Of a stretch of 64,000 nucleotides of DNA, positions 1 to 49,800 are shown in pieces (position 1 is the stretch's first letter; every line of letters starts with the position of its first letter). The DNA is from Corallium rubrum. Taxonomy: Eukaryota > Cnidaria > Anthozoa > Scleralcyonacea > Coralliidae. The notes below the pieces were generated by a model that saw only the letters and a list, made by a program, of their open reading frames with translations, was not told where the DNA came from and made no database searches. The DNA lies in NCBI GenBank assembly GCA_964035015.1, contig OZ036011.1:8607982-8671981 (forward strand). The letters are read 5' to 3'. The position numbers were made by a program, and so were the translations under genes.

Positions 1-620
1 ACATTTTAAAAAGTTACAGGTAACATTAAAACTTGAATTATATACCAAATGAAAGCTTATAAAATTTCTAACAACATACGTACCCGATGTATTTCAACAA
101 TGCGTAGTTCCGAAATTGTTAGCAATCTTTTTCTATAAACAAATGTGTCGGCAAAATCGAGAAATGTAAAACCCGCTTCATGAGTGCAGGACTTTTTTGC
201 CACGGACTTTTACCCGTAGTATCCGCTCACTGAAGTTTTAATTAGGTCGTGGTCAAAGAATTCTATCTCCAAAGAATCGTTTTCTAAAGTAAATTACTTA
301 TTTACTTAACTAAATATTATTTATATATATAGATAACAATATAAAGTTAATTAAAAGGTCACAAGAAGGCCAAGAGTAATTGACTACAGGAGCCCGAGGG
401 TCGTAAGGACGAGGGGGATAATTTCCCGGTTGCACTTACTTTCAAAATGGCGCTGGGATCGCGAGGCCGACATTTCCCGAGGACGCTTACATCAAAGGTG
501 CCGACAGAGAGTTGGACTTCTGGTTGATCCTTATTCTGTGTCAAGGCGCTTGAAGCAGCCGCCAACGACACAGTTCAGACCACGGATCACAGCTGAGATG
601 TTACATGTAGGTGTTGATTT
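1..620. other. No gene seen; AT-rich flank
   Basis: AT-rich DNA, then a GC-richer stretch at 400-600. No reading frame with splice sites or family match was found, and short open frames here look random. Confidence 0.5.
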
Positions 621-822
621 TATGGAGGGAGGAAAACCGGAGAACCCGGCGAAAAACCCTCGAAGCACATGAGAGATCAACTACAACTCTACTCACATGA
701 GTCCAAGCCGGACAACGGGGTCATTCCCAAGCGGTCACCCATCCAAGTACTAACCCCGTCTAACCGGGCTTAACTATTGGTGAGAGGCAGCGCGCTAACA
801 GCACATGCCACCCGTGCTCCCC
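621..822 (-). mobile_element. 5S rRNA-derived SINE-like repeat, copy 1
   Basis: On the minus strand the element reads GGGGAGCACGGGTGGC, then GGTTAGTACTTGGATGGGTG, then a tail ending in GGTTTTCCTCCCTCC. The middle part matches the 3' half of 5S rRNA (internal promoter region). Shared with copies at 1,094 and 59,680. Confidence 0.75.
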
Positions 823-824
823 TT

Positions 825-965
825 ATTGAACGTTTCTAACGTTTCTCTCTGACGAAGGGCCTTCGCTCAAAACGTTTAGAAACTACGTTACAGTAATTTC
901 GACAGTACTCCAACCTTTTACTATATTTCGATTTGTATTTCAACACTGTCTACGCAGCACACTGC
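825..965. repeat. Repeat with CTCTGACGAAGGGCCTTCGCTC motif end
   Basis: Contains tctgacgaagggccttcgct and ends with cactgtctacgcagcacac. The same words recur at 39,530-39,740 in palindromic form and in parts at 1,795-1,925, 20,195-20,230 and 52,200-52,510, so this is a fragment of a dispersed family. Confidence 0.65.
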
Positions 966-1093
966 TTTTATTTCTATGTTTGTTCTTTCCACGTTGTGAC
1001 CAGACGTCATCTATGCATCTATAATAATACTGCAGAACCAACAACTGCAAAATGCAATCTATTAGTTGAATACACATGTTCCATGTACTGGAA

Positions 1094-1305
1094 GCACGGG
1101 TGGCGTGTGCTGTTAGGGCGCTGCCTCTCACCGCTGTAGTTAAGCCCAGTTGGACGGGGTTAGTACTTGGATGGGTGACCGTCTGGGAATCGCCCCGTTC
1201 TCGAACTTGAATTTCATGTGAGTAGAGTTTAGTTGGTCTCTTCTGTGCTTCGAGGCGGTTTTTCGCAGGGTTCTGCGGTTTTCCTCGATCCCTCCGTAAA
1301 ATCTT
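1094..1305 (+). mobile_element. 5S rRNA-derived SINE-like repeat, copy 2
   Basis: Forward copy. The stretch 1,158-1,190 (gttagtacttggatgggtga then ccgtctgggaat) is nearly identical to the conserved 3' part of animal 5S rRNA. The 5' half of 5S is replaced by other sequence, and a non-5S tail follows. Interpreted as a 5S-promoter SINE rather than a 5S gene. Confidence 0.78.
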
Positions 1306-1794
1306 AGTAGCTTATGTCCTGCACTTTTAACATGAGCCTCTGGCTCGGATGATTGGGCGATCACATCAGTGATGGATCCAGCTTGATCTGGTGGGGGGAG
1401 GGGGGGCTGAGCGAGCGAAGTGAGATCAGGCCTGCGGCGTGACGTGTGACGAGCGCCGCTGAGAGAGCTGCGACAGGGTCTGGAGACACAGCCCCCGGCA
1501 GAATCCAGGGGCCGAGTTGGTGGGGCTGGGGGGTAGGAGCGAAGCACGCCAGACTTTTTTTTATATCTATTAATACCTATGAATCATATGATAGCTAATA
1601 TATGAATCATATATCTATGAATCATATGATAGCATGAAGTTTGCACGGACATTGAATGAATACGTCCTTTAATGTACTTGGATTTGACAAGGCAATTGGC
1701 ACCCCCCTGTAAATCCATCATTGGACCATATCCTGTGCTTACGACGTTAAATAAATCATTACTCATTGTAAATTAATAACTATAAGTATGTCTA

Positions 1795-1925
1795 TGTGTG
1801 CAGAGCAAAGTGAAAAGGTGATAAGCTGCCGAGATTGTTAGCAACGAAATGCTGACGTTTCGAGCAGAGAGAGCTTGAAACGTCAGTATTTTGTTGCTAA
1901 AATCTCGGTAGTTTACCGTCTTCTC
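1795..1925. repeat. Foldback repeat
   Basis: Inverted arms gagattgttagcaacgaaat and ctaaaatctcggta flank paired gacgtttcgagc / gcttgaaacgtc words. It belongs to the dispersed family that recurs at 52,200-52,510 and 39,530-39,740. Confidence 0.6.
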
Positions 1926-2254
1926 AGTTTGCTTTTCTTTGGCAAGCGAAGACTTAAACTGTTCTTTTCCCTACAGCTTATGAGGCATTTATTGGGAACA
2001 CACCTGGGCCACAACGGAGTGCTGACTATGTGTTACATCCTTGAAGATAGGTTAGTGGCGCTTTAGAAGTAAGAACTACAGTACTGTATAAATACTTTAT
2101 CGTGGCTTATGTCTCTATATAGAAGTTGTAGGCGAAACTTACTGGTAGCCATTACCAAACCGCAAAATAATTTCCAAGGGTGGGAAACGTTGATTTCTTT
2201 ATGGAATTGCAGACTGAGGACAAAGAAATTTCTGCCAGTACCACTGCCAGTGGT

Positions 2255-2500
2255 TTAATGTGTAAATCACATGTGAACCACGTGTAAATTACATGTCACC
2301 TATGTGTGAACCACATGTGAACCATGTGTGAATTACATGTGAACAAAGTGTGAACCACATGTGAACCATGTGTGAACCACATGTGAACCATGTGTGAATT
2401 ACATGTGAACAAAGTGTGAACCACATGTGAACCATGTGTGAACCACATGTGAACCATGTGTGAATCACATGTGAACTACGTGTGATTAGATGTGATTACA
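2255..2500. repeat. GTGAACCATGT minisatellite
   Basis: Tandem variants of cacatgtgaaccatgtgtga. Each unit is itself nearly palindromic (ACATGT, CACATGTG), with the occasional variant word aacaaagtgtgaa. Confidence 0.85.
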
Positions 2501-2567
2501 AATAAAATTTCACACATGAAGATATACCCCTTGTTGAACAGTTTAATATACAAAGTGTGTCAATGTA

Positions 2568-2645
2568 GCCTGCGAATACAGACCACCTCTCATCGGGCGT
2601 GATTAAAAAAAGCGGCCGATGAGGGTGGTTTGTATTCGCAGGCTA
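2568..2645. mobile_element. Short foldback MITE (78 bp)
   Basis: Arms tagcctgcgaatacagacca and tggtttgtattcgcaggcta are nearly perfect inverted repeats around a short AT/GC loop. Confidence 0.7.
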
Positions 2646-2924
2646 GTGTCAACGCTGCTTCTGCATTTTTGTTGTACATGTAGTAACAACTGGAAAAAGT
2701 TCTCGTTATTAAGAGGAGCCATTTTCTTCGTTGGAATGTGTCTGTGGGGCTCAAAACGCGTGGCGACACTAAAACATAAACCAATTGCTGTGTTGCCGTC
2801 GTTTTACAAGGTACAGTTGTCAGTTTTGCCAGGGTTTCTCTCTGTTGCAAGCGTAGAAAGTACTCATTTTGTTGACAGATAATATTATCAAATCTGAACA
2901 ATGTCAGGGCCATGTATACGAGGT

Positions 2925-3240
2925 AGGGACGTAGCCAGGATTTTGAAAGGGGGGGCCGAAATCAAAATAAATTTTTAGGGGGGTCCGGGGGCATGCTCTC
3001 CCGGGAAATTTTGAAATCGAGAGTCGCTGAAATGCCATTTCCTGGCTTTTGGAGGAAGATTTTACAGACTCTAAAGGTTAAAAAACGTCATATAAAATAC
3101 TCAAAACATGCAAACGTCACATAGATACTCAAAATGCATACACTCAGTAGATTGAATACATTGTTTACAGTTTATTTCCTGACACAATTCATATTGTATC
3201 AGTTTTGTAGTTACATGTCTGTTGTTTTATCTGGGGGGGA
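2925..3240. repeat. Dispersed repeat, related to 42,920-43,330
   Basis: Starts with gtagccaggattttgaaagg and contains gggggcatgctctcccggga and gctgaaatgccatttcctgg. The same order of words occurs at 42,960-43,060, and the first words recur at 31,555. A dispersed element of unknown class. Confidence 0.6.
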
Positions 3241-3510
3241 GCTGATACGAGGGCTGGCAAGACACGGCTTGCATGAGACGCGACCTGATGATCTGTATAC
3301 GGCGTTTTGAACAAGCCACGGCTTGTGTAAGACGCGAACATAAGTCTTTGTACCGTTAATTTACGAGTATTTTGCGTCTTGTGTAAGGCGCGTCCTGTGT
3401 AAGCCAAGTTTTATCAGCTCTCGTACAAACCTTTTCCTATTATGTATATGCCGGTACATGCATGTAGACATGTAGACGTAGTACACGTGGTCATGGTCCA
3501 TAGAGATATG

Positions 3511-3720
3511 TTCTAGGGATTTATGGTGAAGGAAAGTTCGAGTGTAGAATATATACATTTTAAGACCAAACCGGGACCAGTTGCGAAAAATGCAACTACA
3601 CAGGCCTTCCGGTAGGAATTGAACCCACGACCTTGCGATTCTAGTGCAATGCTCTGACCACTGAGCCACGGAGGCCGTTGCCGAGAGCTTGATCGCGAGT
3701 TCTGTATACATTAAGGTGGT
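3511..3720 (-). mobile_element. tRNA-derived SINE, family A
   Basis: Minus-strand head reads GGCCTCCGTGGCTCAGTGGT...GTGGGTTCAATTCC, carrying a Pol III A-box (TGGCTCAGTGG) and B-box (GGTTCAATTCC). The tail is gttgcatttttcgcaactgg. First member of a tandem pair with the next copy. Confidence 0.85.
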
Positions 3721-3784
3721 AACGCCAGGAGAGAATTGGGTTTATTAGAAGTAATATTGGGCATTTCACTCGATTACATAGCAT

Positions 3785-3937
3785 GTTCTAGGGATTTGAG
3801 GTGAAGGAAAATTCGAGTGTAGAATATATACATTTTAAGACCAAACCGGGACCAGTTGCGAAAAATGCAACTACACAGGCCTTCCGGCAGGAATTGAACC
3901 CACCAATGCTCTCACCACTGAGCCACGGAGGCCGTGG
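3785..3937 (-). mobile_element. tRNA-derived SINE, family A, tandem copy
   Basis: Second unit exactly 274 bp after the first, with a short deletion inside the tRNA-like head (the segment after 'aacccac'), which removes part of the B-box side. Confidence 0.82.
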
Positions 3938-3950
3938 AGATATGGTTTGG

Positions 3951-4205
3951 AAACTCGGCAAAAAAGCACCTACAACGAGCTGTGATTTTGTGTTGAACCA
4001 TACCTTGCACCGTGCACATCCTTTGGTTTAGGTTTATTGATATTTAAATAGCACGTTTGGGTGATTGAACTGAAACGTTACTATTGGATAATTCGTTCAT
4101 TATACTAAAATACAATGTGTTCAGTGACCGTGCACCGTGCACAAAAATGCATAAAGGCGAACAAAAAGATAGAACAAAGACTTTAGCTGAGTTTCCAGAC
4201 CATAT
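3951..4205. mobile_element. MITE, family ATGGTTTGGAAACTCGGC
   Basis: Ends tatggtttggaaactcggca and tgagtttccagaccata are inverted. Inner words caccgtgcac recur. Copies: 60,780-61,060 and a fragment at 38,808-38,887. Confidence 0.68.
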
Positions 4206-4558
4206 TTTGAATGACAATGACGTGGTGCGTTTGCTATCTTGGTGTAACGTGAGAGACGTTTATCAAACCCAAAGATATCCTGAAGTGCAACTTCAGTCAC
4301 GTGCTTTCTAAGTTGTATAGCGTTTGCAAAAACTTTGCATATGAGATGTAGTTAAAGTGATATTTTGACTAATCCAGATACAGTTGGAGTTAAGCTTAAA
4401 ATTAATTTTAGCAGTAGTTCTGTGGAATGTTCTTCAAAAGCTAGGGGTTGACGATCGGTATTTCGACTGTATAAATGGTGATGATTGTCCCTCGATTCGA
4501 TGGTGTAATTCTTTAGTATTTTAGAATTTCGACTAGTTTTGTTTTTACTCTGATGTAG

Positions 4559-43640
<39,082 letters not shown>

Positions 43641-43706
43641 CTGTGGCTGAACCTTAATTAGCGAGGTTTAGAGGACACTTCCTCTATACCGTGAATTAAC
43701 AAGGGT

Positions 43707-43995
43707 TTGTAGCAGTGCCGCTGACCTATTATAACTGCATTAACTACGGTTATCCTTGTGTATGGGTCTTCTCTTTTATGGTAGTAACCGCTGATCTTTT
43801 TCCAAAATAATTATAACTGAATTGATCAGACTGTGGGCGCGGCTGAGCCCACGCACAAAAAGTGTCGTGTAGGAAGTGTTGTGTAGAATAAGGTCAGCGG
43901 TTGCTACCATGAGAAAAGACTCCTATTTCCGGTATTCTTTCGGTTACTTTTGGGACAGAGCCCGCAGTTTAGTTAAATAATAGGTCAGCGGTTTA
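43707..43995. mobile_element. Foldback repeat 3' of TSC2
   Basis: Words gtgccgctgacctattata and aataataggtcagcggttta are inverted, as are atggtagtaaccgctgatc and ggtcagcggttgctaccat. It begins about 70 nt after the TSC2 stop, so may lie in the 3' UTR. Confidence 0.65.
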
Positions 43996-44458
43996 TACGC
44001 GGTTGACAATGAAGACTGGGACGAGTTCCTTCTACTCAAGAACTTGGTCAAGTATTTCAATTAATATTTAGATTAATATTAAAATCATACTTGGTCAAGT
44101 ATTAAATATTTCAAGTCCCAGGGCTTGGGATAAAACTGTTGCCTTGGTGTCTTATCTCGTGTTGAAAATTATGGGGGAAAATATTTGCAAGTTAAGCCAA
44201 AGGCAAAAGGCCATACCGTAGAATCCGAAACGTAACGTCTTCCTGAAAGTTGGCAATGCTTCTACTTAATCCGAACGTAGACTCGCCCCCTCCCCCCGCC
44301 AAGTAGCGCCCCTCCCGCTAGGCTATACATACTGGTAGGAATCAAACCCGCAACCCAAAGGGCATCCACGATCGGAAATGGCGGCTGTCGAGGCTCGCTG
44401 ACCCGTATTAGCTACGCATGCGTAGAACGAATATCTTGCGTGTGAATGTCATCAATAC

Positions 44459-44813
44459 CACTGATCTCAAATAATAGACTCATTATACTAGATAGAGCAT
44501 CCGGTGCTCGCTGTGAAGTCGAAATAAATTAGCGGCGGCCATTTCAGGTGGGACCCACTTGGTTTTCATACAGCCACTTTTAAGTTCTCCCATAGCGACA
44601 GATACATGTCACAAAAATTTAGCTAGTTTTCATTAAAAATCCGATCATTTAAAGCGAAAACCAGAGGCGAAAACTATGATTCAGCAATATTGTGGGTCCC
44701 ACCGGATATGGCCGCCGCGAGATTTTTAGCCTCACTTCCGACTTCAATTTTTGCCACGCGCGAAACAATAGATGCTCTATCCAGTATAATGAGTCTATTA
44801 TTTGAGATCAGTG
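44459..44813. mobile_element. hAT-like MITE, 355 bp, copy 2
   Basis: Same length and ends as 33,464-33,818, opposite orientation, with direct repeat CATCAATAC on both sides. High similarity indicates recent mobility. Confidence 0.88.
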
Positions 44814-45082
44814 CATCAATACACGGCCCGACAACTCACTTGAGCCAGCACGCACGTGGACTGCGAACTGCCCACGAAAGTAACTTTCCCATATTTAACT
44901 AACGTCAGCATGCGCGCAGGCTAGTCTTATCTAGTCTAGATTTTCCCTTTTATAATCATTTTGGGAAATGTTTCATAATTTTCCTCAATATGTCAATATT
45001 ATCGAGTTGCGATAGACCTTTTGCACACATGAATAAAATCCCATGAAGGTTTATTTTAATTGCATTTTCCAAATGAAATCGC

Positions 45083-45340
45083 TCAATAGACGAGTTTCAG
45101 GGTGTTGCGTGCGCATCGTTTTGGAAAGAAATTGGCGGGCTCTTGGCGGGCTCCCCACAAAGTAAGGAATGGCAAACAGACTTGCTAGCGAGCCAACAAC
45201 AGCAGAATAACAATGTTTTATATCCAGAAACTGTATCTACACTTTGTTTATTTTAAACAGTATGTTTACTTTGAGTGGAGCTTGCTATTTTTTTTAAAAA
45301 TGATGCGCGCGCAACACCCTGAAACTCGCCTATTGAGATG
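45083..45340. mobile_element. MITE with CGAGTTTCAGGGTGTTGCG ends
   Basis: Arms aatagacgagtttcagggtg and caccctgaaactcgcctatt are inverted and continue through ttgcgtgcgcatc. A second copy at 55,966 is cut by another MITE. Confidence 0.8.
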
Positions 45341-45344
45341 CCAT

Positions 45345-45461
45345 ACAACAACTCGTTTATCGTGTTTCATCAGGGGAATCCAACTCGGCCTTCGGCCTCA
45401 TGCTTTCATCATGTTTCCTCGCGTTTGGATCCCCTGATGAAACACTCAAACTCGTTGTTGA
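45345..45461. mobile_element. Foldback MITE, GTTTCATCAGGGG family, copy 2
   Basis: Arms caacaactcgtttatcgtgt and ttgagtttgagtg-type ends (actcaaactcgttgttg), with inner tttcatcaggggaatcc / ggatcccctgatgaaa. Adjoins the previous MITE. Confidence 0.75.
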
Positions 45462-45739
45462 TATATTACATCAAAATGTCTGATCAGGTGGACAACTTCA
45501 AAGTTCCGCAGTTCAACAGAGCGAATTATTAATGAAATATCATTGTTTGGAAGCATTTTCTTCCGTAAACGTTAGTTTAAAAATGTTGGAAGCGCGACCA
45601 GGGTTATACATAATATCTGCGAGACGTTCTCTGGCCGTAAATTATTTAAAAACGAGCTTTCGACGGGTAAAAAATAATGAGTGATAATGGCTACGACTAC
45701 GGTTTAGAATTACAGTTTACAATTAAAAAAATAAATTAT

Positions 45740-46127
45740 AAGTGACAGTTCCGCCTACATAAAACTCTATAAACTCTGATAATTGTTCTATTTTTTAAGT
45801 AAGAAACGGTGTTGTTCTGGTAAATGTTTTGAATTATTGTCAGAATCGGTGATGATTGCAGTATGCCAGGATTCCAGTGTTGCCCTGTGCCGGTAGTTTG
45901 CTTTGTCGATTTTTTGGCTGTTGTTGAAGTCCGATTCGGTGGTCGTAGGTCCAAGCATGTTTGGCTATGTTTGAACCACTCTTGTGTTTTTCGACATTTT
46001 TTTTGTGTTCTTTCTTCCTCCTTATAAATGCTCTGCCTGTCTCGCCAATGTAGCTCCACGAGCAATGAGCAGTTGATTTGGTAAATTGATTAGTTTGTTT
46101 TTCGGGAGATGGCCTGTCTTTGGGCAA
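45740..46127 (-). pseudogene. GIY-YIG endonuclease relic of a retroelement (Penelope-like?)
   Basis: The minus strand encodes SWSYIGETGRAFIRRKKEHK, then SNIAKHAWTYDHRIG. These are the GIY-YIG core (YIGETGR), a downstream Arg, and the Lys/His-rich H(A)WTYDHRI block found in the C-terminal nuclease of Penelope-like retroelements. The frame shifts after GLQQQPK and no reverse transcriptase is visible upstream, so this is a relic. The 3' 170 nt are duplicated in inverted orientation at about 47,175-47,360. Confidence 0.65.
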
Positions 46128-46449
46128 TGTGTGATTCTATTTTATAATTGATTTATTTTTTATGGCATAGAAATGCATACTGTTTAATAGCATGTAACTG
46201 TTCATACCCTCTTTCATAAGATCAATATGTAAATATATGACTTGTTCATTGACCATAAAATTGAGCAGTGTTTTAATAATATAAATAAATATACTAGAAG
46301 TTTTTATCAAAAGTGAAGTGCTGCGAGTTGCTACCATTTACTATTTAGTAGTAAAATACTTGTTATCGTCCGAAGCATTTTCAATTAAAGAGCTTAAGCA
46401 TGCATGCGACGTTTTCCTCAACCTGGACGTCACGCGTATAAAATAGGAG

Positions 46450-46545
46450 TAGGAAGCAGGGGGGCCGGGGGGGGGGGCCCCCCCCCCCCCCCCATATTTT
46501 ATAAAGGGGGGCCGGAATAGCTTTCGGCCCCCCAAAAATAATTAA
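46450..46545. repeat. G/C homopolymer runs with GGGGGGCCGGAATAGC
   Basis: Runs of 11 G and about 18 C, then ggggggccggaatagctttc and ggcccccc. A dispersed G-rich repeat fragment. Confidence 0.6.
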
Positions 46546-46660
46546 TTTAAAAAAATTGCATTATAAGTGCGACTTCGATTGCGCTGATCGGCCAATTAAT
46601 AATAATAATCCATCCTGACTCACAGATAGCATAGACTCACAAATTATAATGAAAGAGGTA

Positions 46661-47057
46661 CACACGTAAAAACGCACACTCTGTGTCAGACCTGATGCAG
46701 AATGATGTCAGATCTGTTCAGAAAAATGTAGCGATCCCTGATACAGCCTGTTGCAGTATCAGCTATGATACACATATGATATCATATCTGTATCATACCT
46801 GCAGCTACAACAGACTGTTCAGAACAGATTCTGTCAAACTGTATCAGCCTGACATGGTCAGTGCTGTATCAGTTTGATATAACAGACTGAACAGGTATGT
46901 TGTCTACAGAGCTGTCGCAGTCTGTTAGAAATTCTAACTAAATGTTTATACATCAGCGCTGGTACATTCTGTAGCTGTCAGGCTGTATCAAGGGTCGCTA
47001 CATTTCTCTGAACAGATCTGATATCAGAGCTGATCAGACTGTGCGTTTTTACGTGTG
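46661..47057. mobile_element. Element with CACACGTAAAAACGCACA ends, CTGTATCAG words
   Basis: Ends CACACGTAAAAACGCACA and TGTGCGTTTTTACGTGTG are perfect inverted repeats flanked by TA. The interior is tiled with ctgtatcag/ctgatacag/cagatctg words, and larger arms pair (gatctgttcagaaaaatgta vs tacatttctctgaacagatc). No coding capacity. Confidence 0.82.
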
Positions 47058-47174
47058 TAGAGGAGACTCTGAAAATGCCATTTCCGACGATCTAGAGACT
47101 CCAAATTTTCATCGGTATTTGCATTTATAACGATGAGAAATGTCGAAAAACACAAGAGTGGTTCAAACATCCAA

Positions 47175-47360
47175 ATAATCGACAAAGCAAACTACCGGCA
47201 CAGGGCAACACTGGAATCCTGGCATACTGCAATCATCACCGATTTTGATAATAATTCAAAACATTTACCAGAACAATACCGTTTTTTACTTAAAAAATAG
47301 AACAATTATCAGAGTTTATAGAGTTTTATGTAGGCGGAACTGTCACTTATAATTTATTTG
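47175..47360 (+). repeat. Inverted copy of the retroelement 3' end
   Basis: Contains caaactaccggcacagggca, aacactggaatcctggcata and ggcggaactgtcacttataa, the reverse complement of 45,740-45,915. It lies immediately beyond the TA-flanked element. Confidence 0.8.
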
Positions 47361-47419
47361 TAATTGTAAACTGTAATTTTAAACCGTAGTCGTAGCCAAT
47401 CCCATTAGCACTCATTTTT

Positions 47420-47471
47420 GCGGATACTGGTTGCTAAACCATAATCCGCTATGTCATGAGCGCGGATGTGT

Positions 47472-47516
<45 letters not shown>

Positions 47517-48640
47517 AATGTTTTCGTCAATCACGTGATCAACGCAAACGACCAATAGCGCTGCAGATCCGAATCAGCATACTTCTTATTTGTATGTTTG
47601 AAGTATTATATGTTCGAGTTGTTTACGAACGTGTACCAGAACAACGAATGGAAGATAGAAAGTTTTGTTTCAGGTAATGAACATTTGCGCGCAATCACAA
47701 GACGTCAAGAAATATATGACAAGTCGACAGCTGTCAGTGAGCTACTGGTCTGTCGGTATAAATTTGAACGGTTTTGCGAATTTTTGCGGATTGTCTGGTT
47801 TCGAAACAATATGTATTTCAGCATTTTAATACATTTTTATATGCATGTATATATTGTTCATTTATACTATAAATACAAGCGCGTGGTGACAGCATATTTA
47901 CATGCAATACTTTCTCGTGTTCATCTCAGCATCACTATAATAATTCCAGAACGCGTTTCGACGTTGTCGCCTAAACGAAAAGCTTTCCAAGGACGAAGAA
48001 AGAGTGTGAGCGCTTGATTTGCTTCGGATTAAAGATCTTTCTGAAATCTGAATGCCCTTTTAACTATTAAATGTTTCAAGTGTTTACGTGTTAGGCGCTC
48101 GACGAAGATGTTAATTTAGCTATAAGTTTACAGGCAGAAATCCACCGTGCTTGTGACTTTTTATGTTACATGTAGACGTATTCAATACTTCCTCCAAAAA
48201 CGCGTCGAGCATTGATTTATTGAGAGGCATCAATGCATGTGTTATAAGAGTCTAAAACATAGACATATAAAACATAAAAATATCATATAAGATCTTTCTG
48301 AAATCTGAATGCCCTTTTAATTCTTAAATGTTTCAAGTGTTTACGTGTTTATAAGCGCTCGACCAAGATGTTTTAGCTATAGGTTTACACGCAGAAATCC
48401 ACCGTGCTTGGCATTATTTATGTTACATGTAGACGTATGCAATACCCATTCAAAAAACACGTTGAACATCGATTTATTGAGACGCATGAATACATATGTT
48501 ACCAGAGTCTAAAACATAGACAAAAAACATAAAAATATCATATTCTTTAACAATGCGATTAGCGTCCGCGTTTCCTGTTTTTGCCGATTTACCTAACATT
48601 ACACTCAAGCGAAATTAAAGCGATATAAGTATCATATTTT
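47420..48640. repeat. Local duplication, unit 1
   Basis: Shares a long ordered series of words with 48,868-49,800: ttttgcggatactggttgct, ttttcgtcaatcacgtga, cgtgtaccagaacaac and gcaatcacaagacg. It also has an internal 263-bp tandem duplication (gatctttctgaaatctgaat at 48,029 and 48,292). Confidence 0.7.
47479..47513. repeat. (GT)n microsatellite
   Basis: About 17 GT units in the intergenic region. Confidence 0.95.
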
Positions 48641-48867
48641 AATGCGATTATAGGGACCGCGTTTCATATTTTTTTTCCTGTTCACAAAACTGAACAGTAG
48701 TTAACATGTCCAGGGGAAAACAAGCTGTAATGACTTCCAAAAAATAAATCAAGTCAACATAGGTTATGCTGTGCCAAAAGCTGCTTGCCGCCAAGATTAC
48801 AAAAAGAACAAACAGCAGGTTGAACTGAACAATAAATAAAACTATTATGTAAATCCACTTAACGTGC

Positions 48868-49800
48868 GTTTTTGCGGATAATGGTTGCTAAACTATCCGA
48901 ATGTTTTCGTCAATCACGTGAACAAGGCGAAACGCTAATAGGCATACTTCAGAAGTCTTTTTCGTATGTCCGAAGGGTTTACGAGCGTGTACCAGAACAA
49001 CCACTGGAAGATTGGAAGTCGAATTTCGCTTTTGCACGCAATCACTAGACGCCAAGAAAATATCCACGACGAGTTGATAGCTGATCGTAGTCTACTGGTC
49101 TGTCGATATACAGTAAAGTTTAAACGACTTTGTCAATTTTTGCAAATCAGTGACTGCCTTCTAAACCATATACCTATATACCAGATAGTATGCATTTCAT
49201 AGCTTTTAGGTTATGATATTATATGTATTCACTGTTATCTTAATATACTAAAGCAAGCGCGCAGTCAATGCTCGTTTACATGCAATACTTTTACGTGTTC
49301 AGTAATTCAGCATCGCATAATAAAACCATACATGCAAAGTGTTATTATAATTATTTCGTAACGCACTTCAACTTTCCCGCTAAAACGAGAAGCTTTTCAT
49401 GGACGAAAAGACAGAGCGAGTGCTTGTTTGGGTTCGAACCAGGATCTTTATGAAATATGAATAGCCTTTTAACTAATGTTTCAAGTGTACTGTTGACATG
49501 TTAGGCCCTCAGCCATCTGATTGTCTGTATATACGCAGAAATCAACTGTATTTGGTATTGCTTGAGTTACATGTAGGCGTATCTTAATATTCCCTCATGC
49601 GTCATGTAATATAAAACCTCTGCGGAGGAGAGAGTAGGCGTATAAAGTACTCATTCAAAAAGCGCGTTGATCATTGTTGAGACAAATCAATTCATGTGTT
49701 ACCAGGGTCTAATGTAGACAGTAAAGAATAGATTCGAACGAAAGCGATATATTATCACATGCTTTTAACAATGCGATTAACGACCGGGTTTCCCGTTTTT
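48868..49800. repeat. Local duplication, unit 2
   Basis: Diverged second copy of 47,420-48,640. Similarity is at the DNA level including intergenic-looking parts; the short frames with YQNN and AITRRQE are therefore not good evidence of a gene. Confidence 0.7.

Noticed and set aside
1158..1190. Functional 5S rRNA gene
   Set aside because: Only the 3' part of 5S is present and the same fusion recurs elsewhere, so it is a dispersed element.
1140..1547. 135-codon minus-strand frame
   Set aside because: It overlaps the 5S-derived SINE and a GC-rich patch; no family resemblance or splice structure.
4084..4311. 75-codon frame before TSC2 exon 1
   Set aside because: Largely within a MITE that recurs at 60,780; not a tuberin exon.
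47598..49202. A paired small gene family (YQNN...AITRRQE)
   Set aside because: DNA similarity continues beyond the frames and no splice sites or homologues are recognised; treated as a local duplication.
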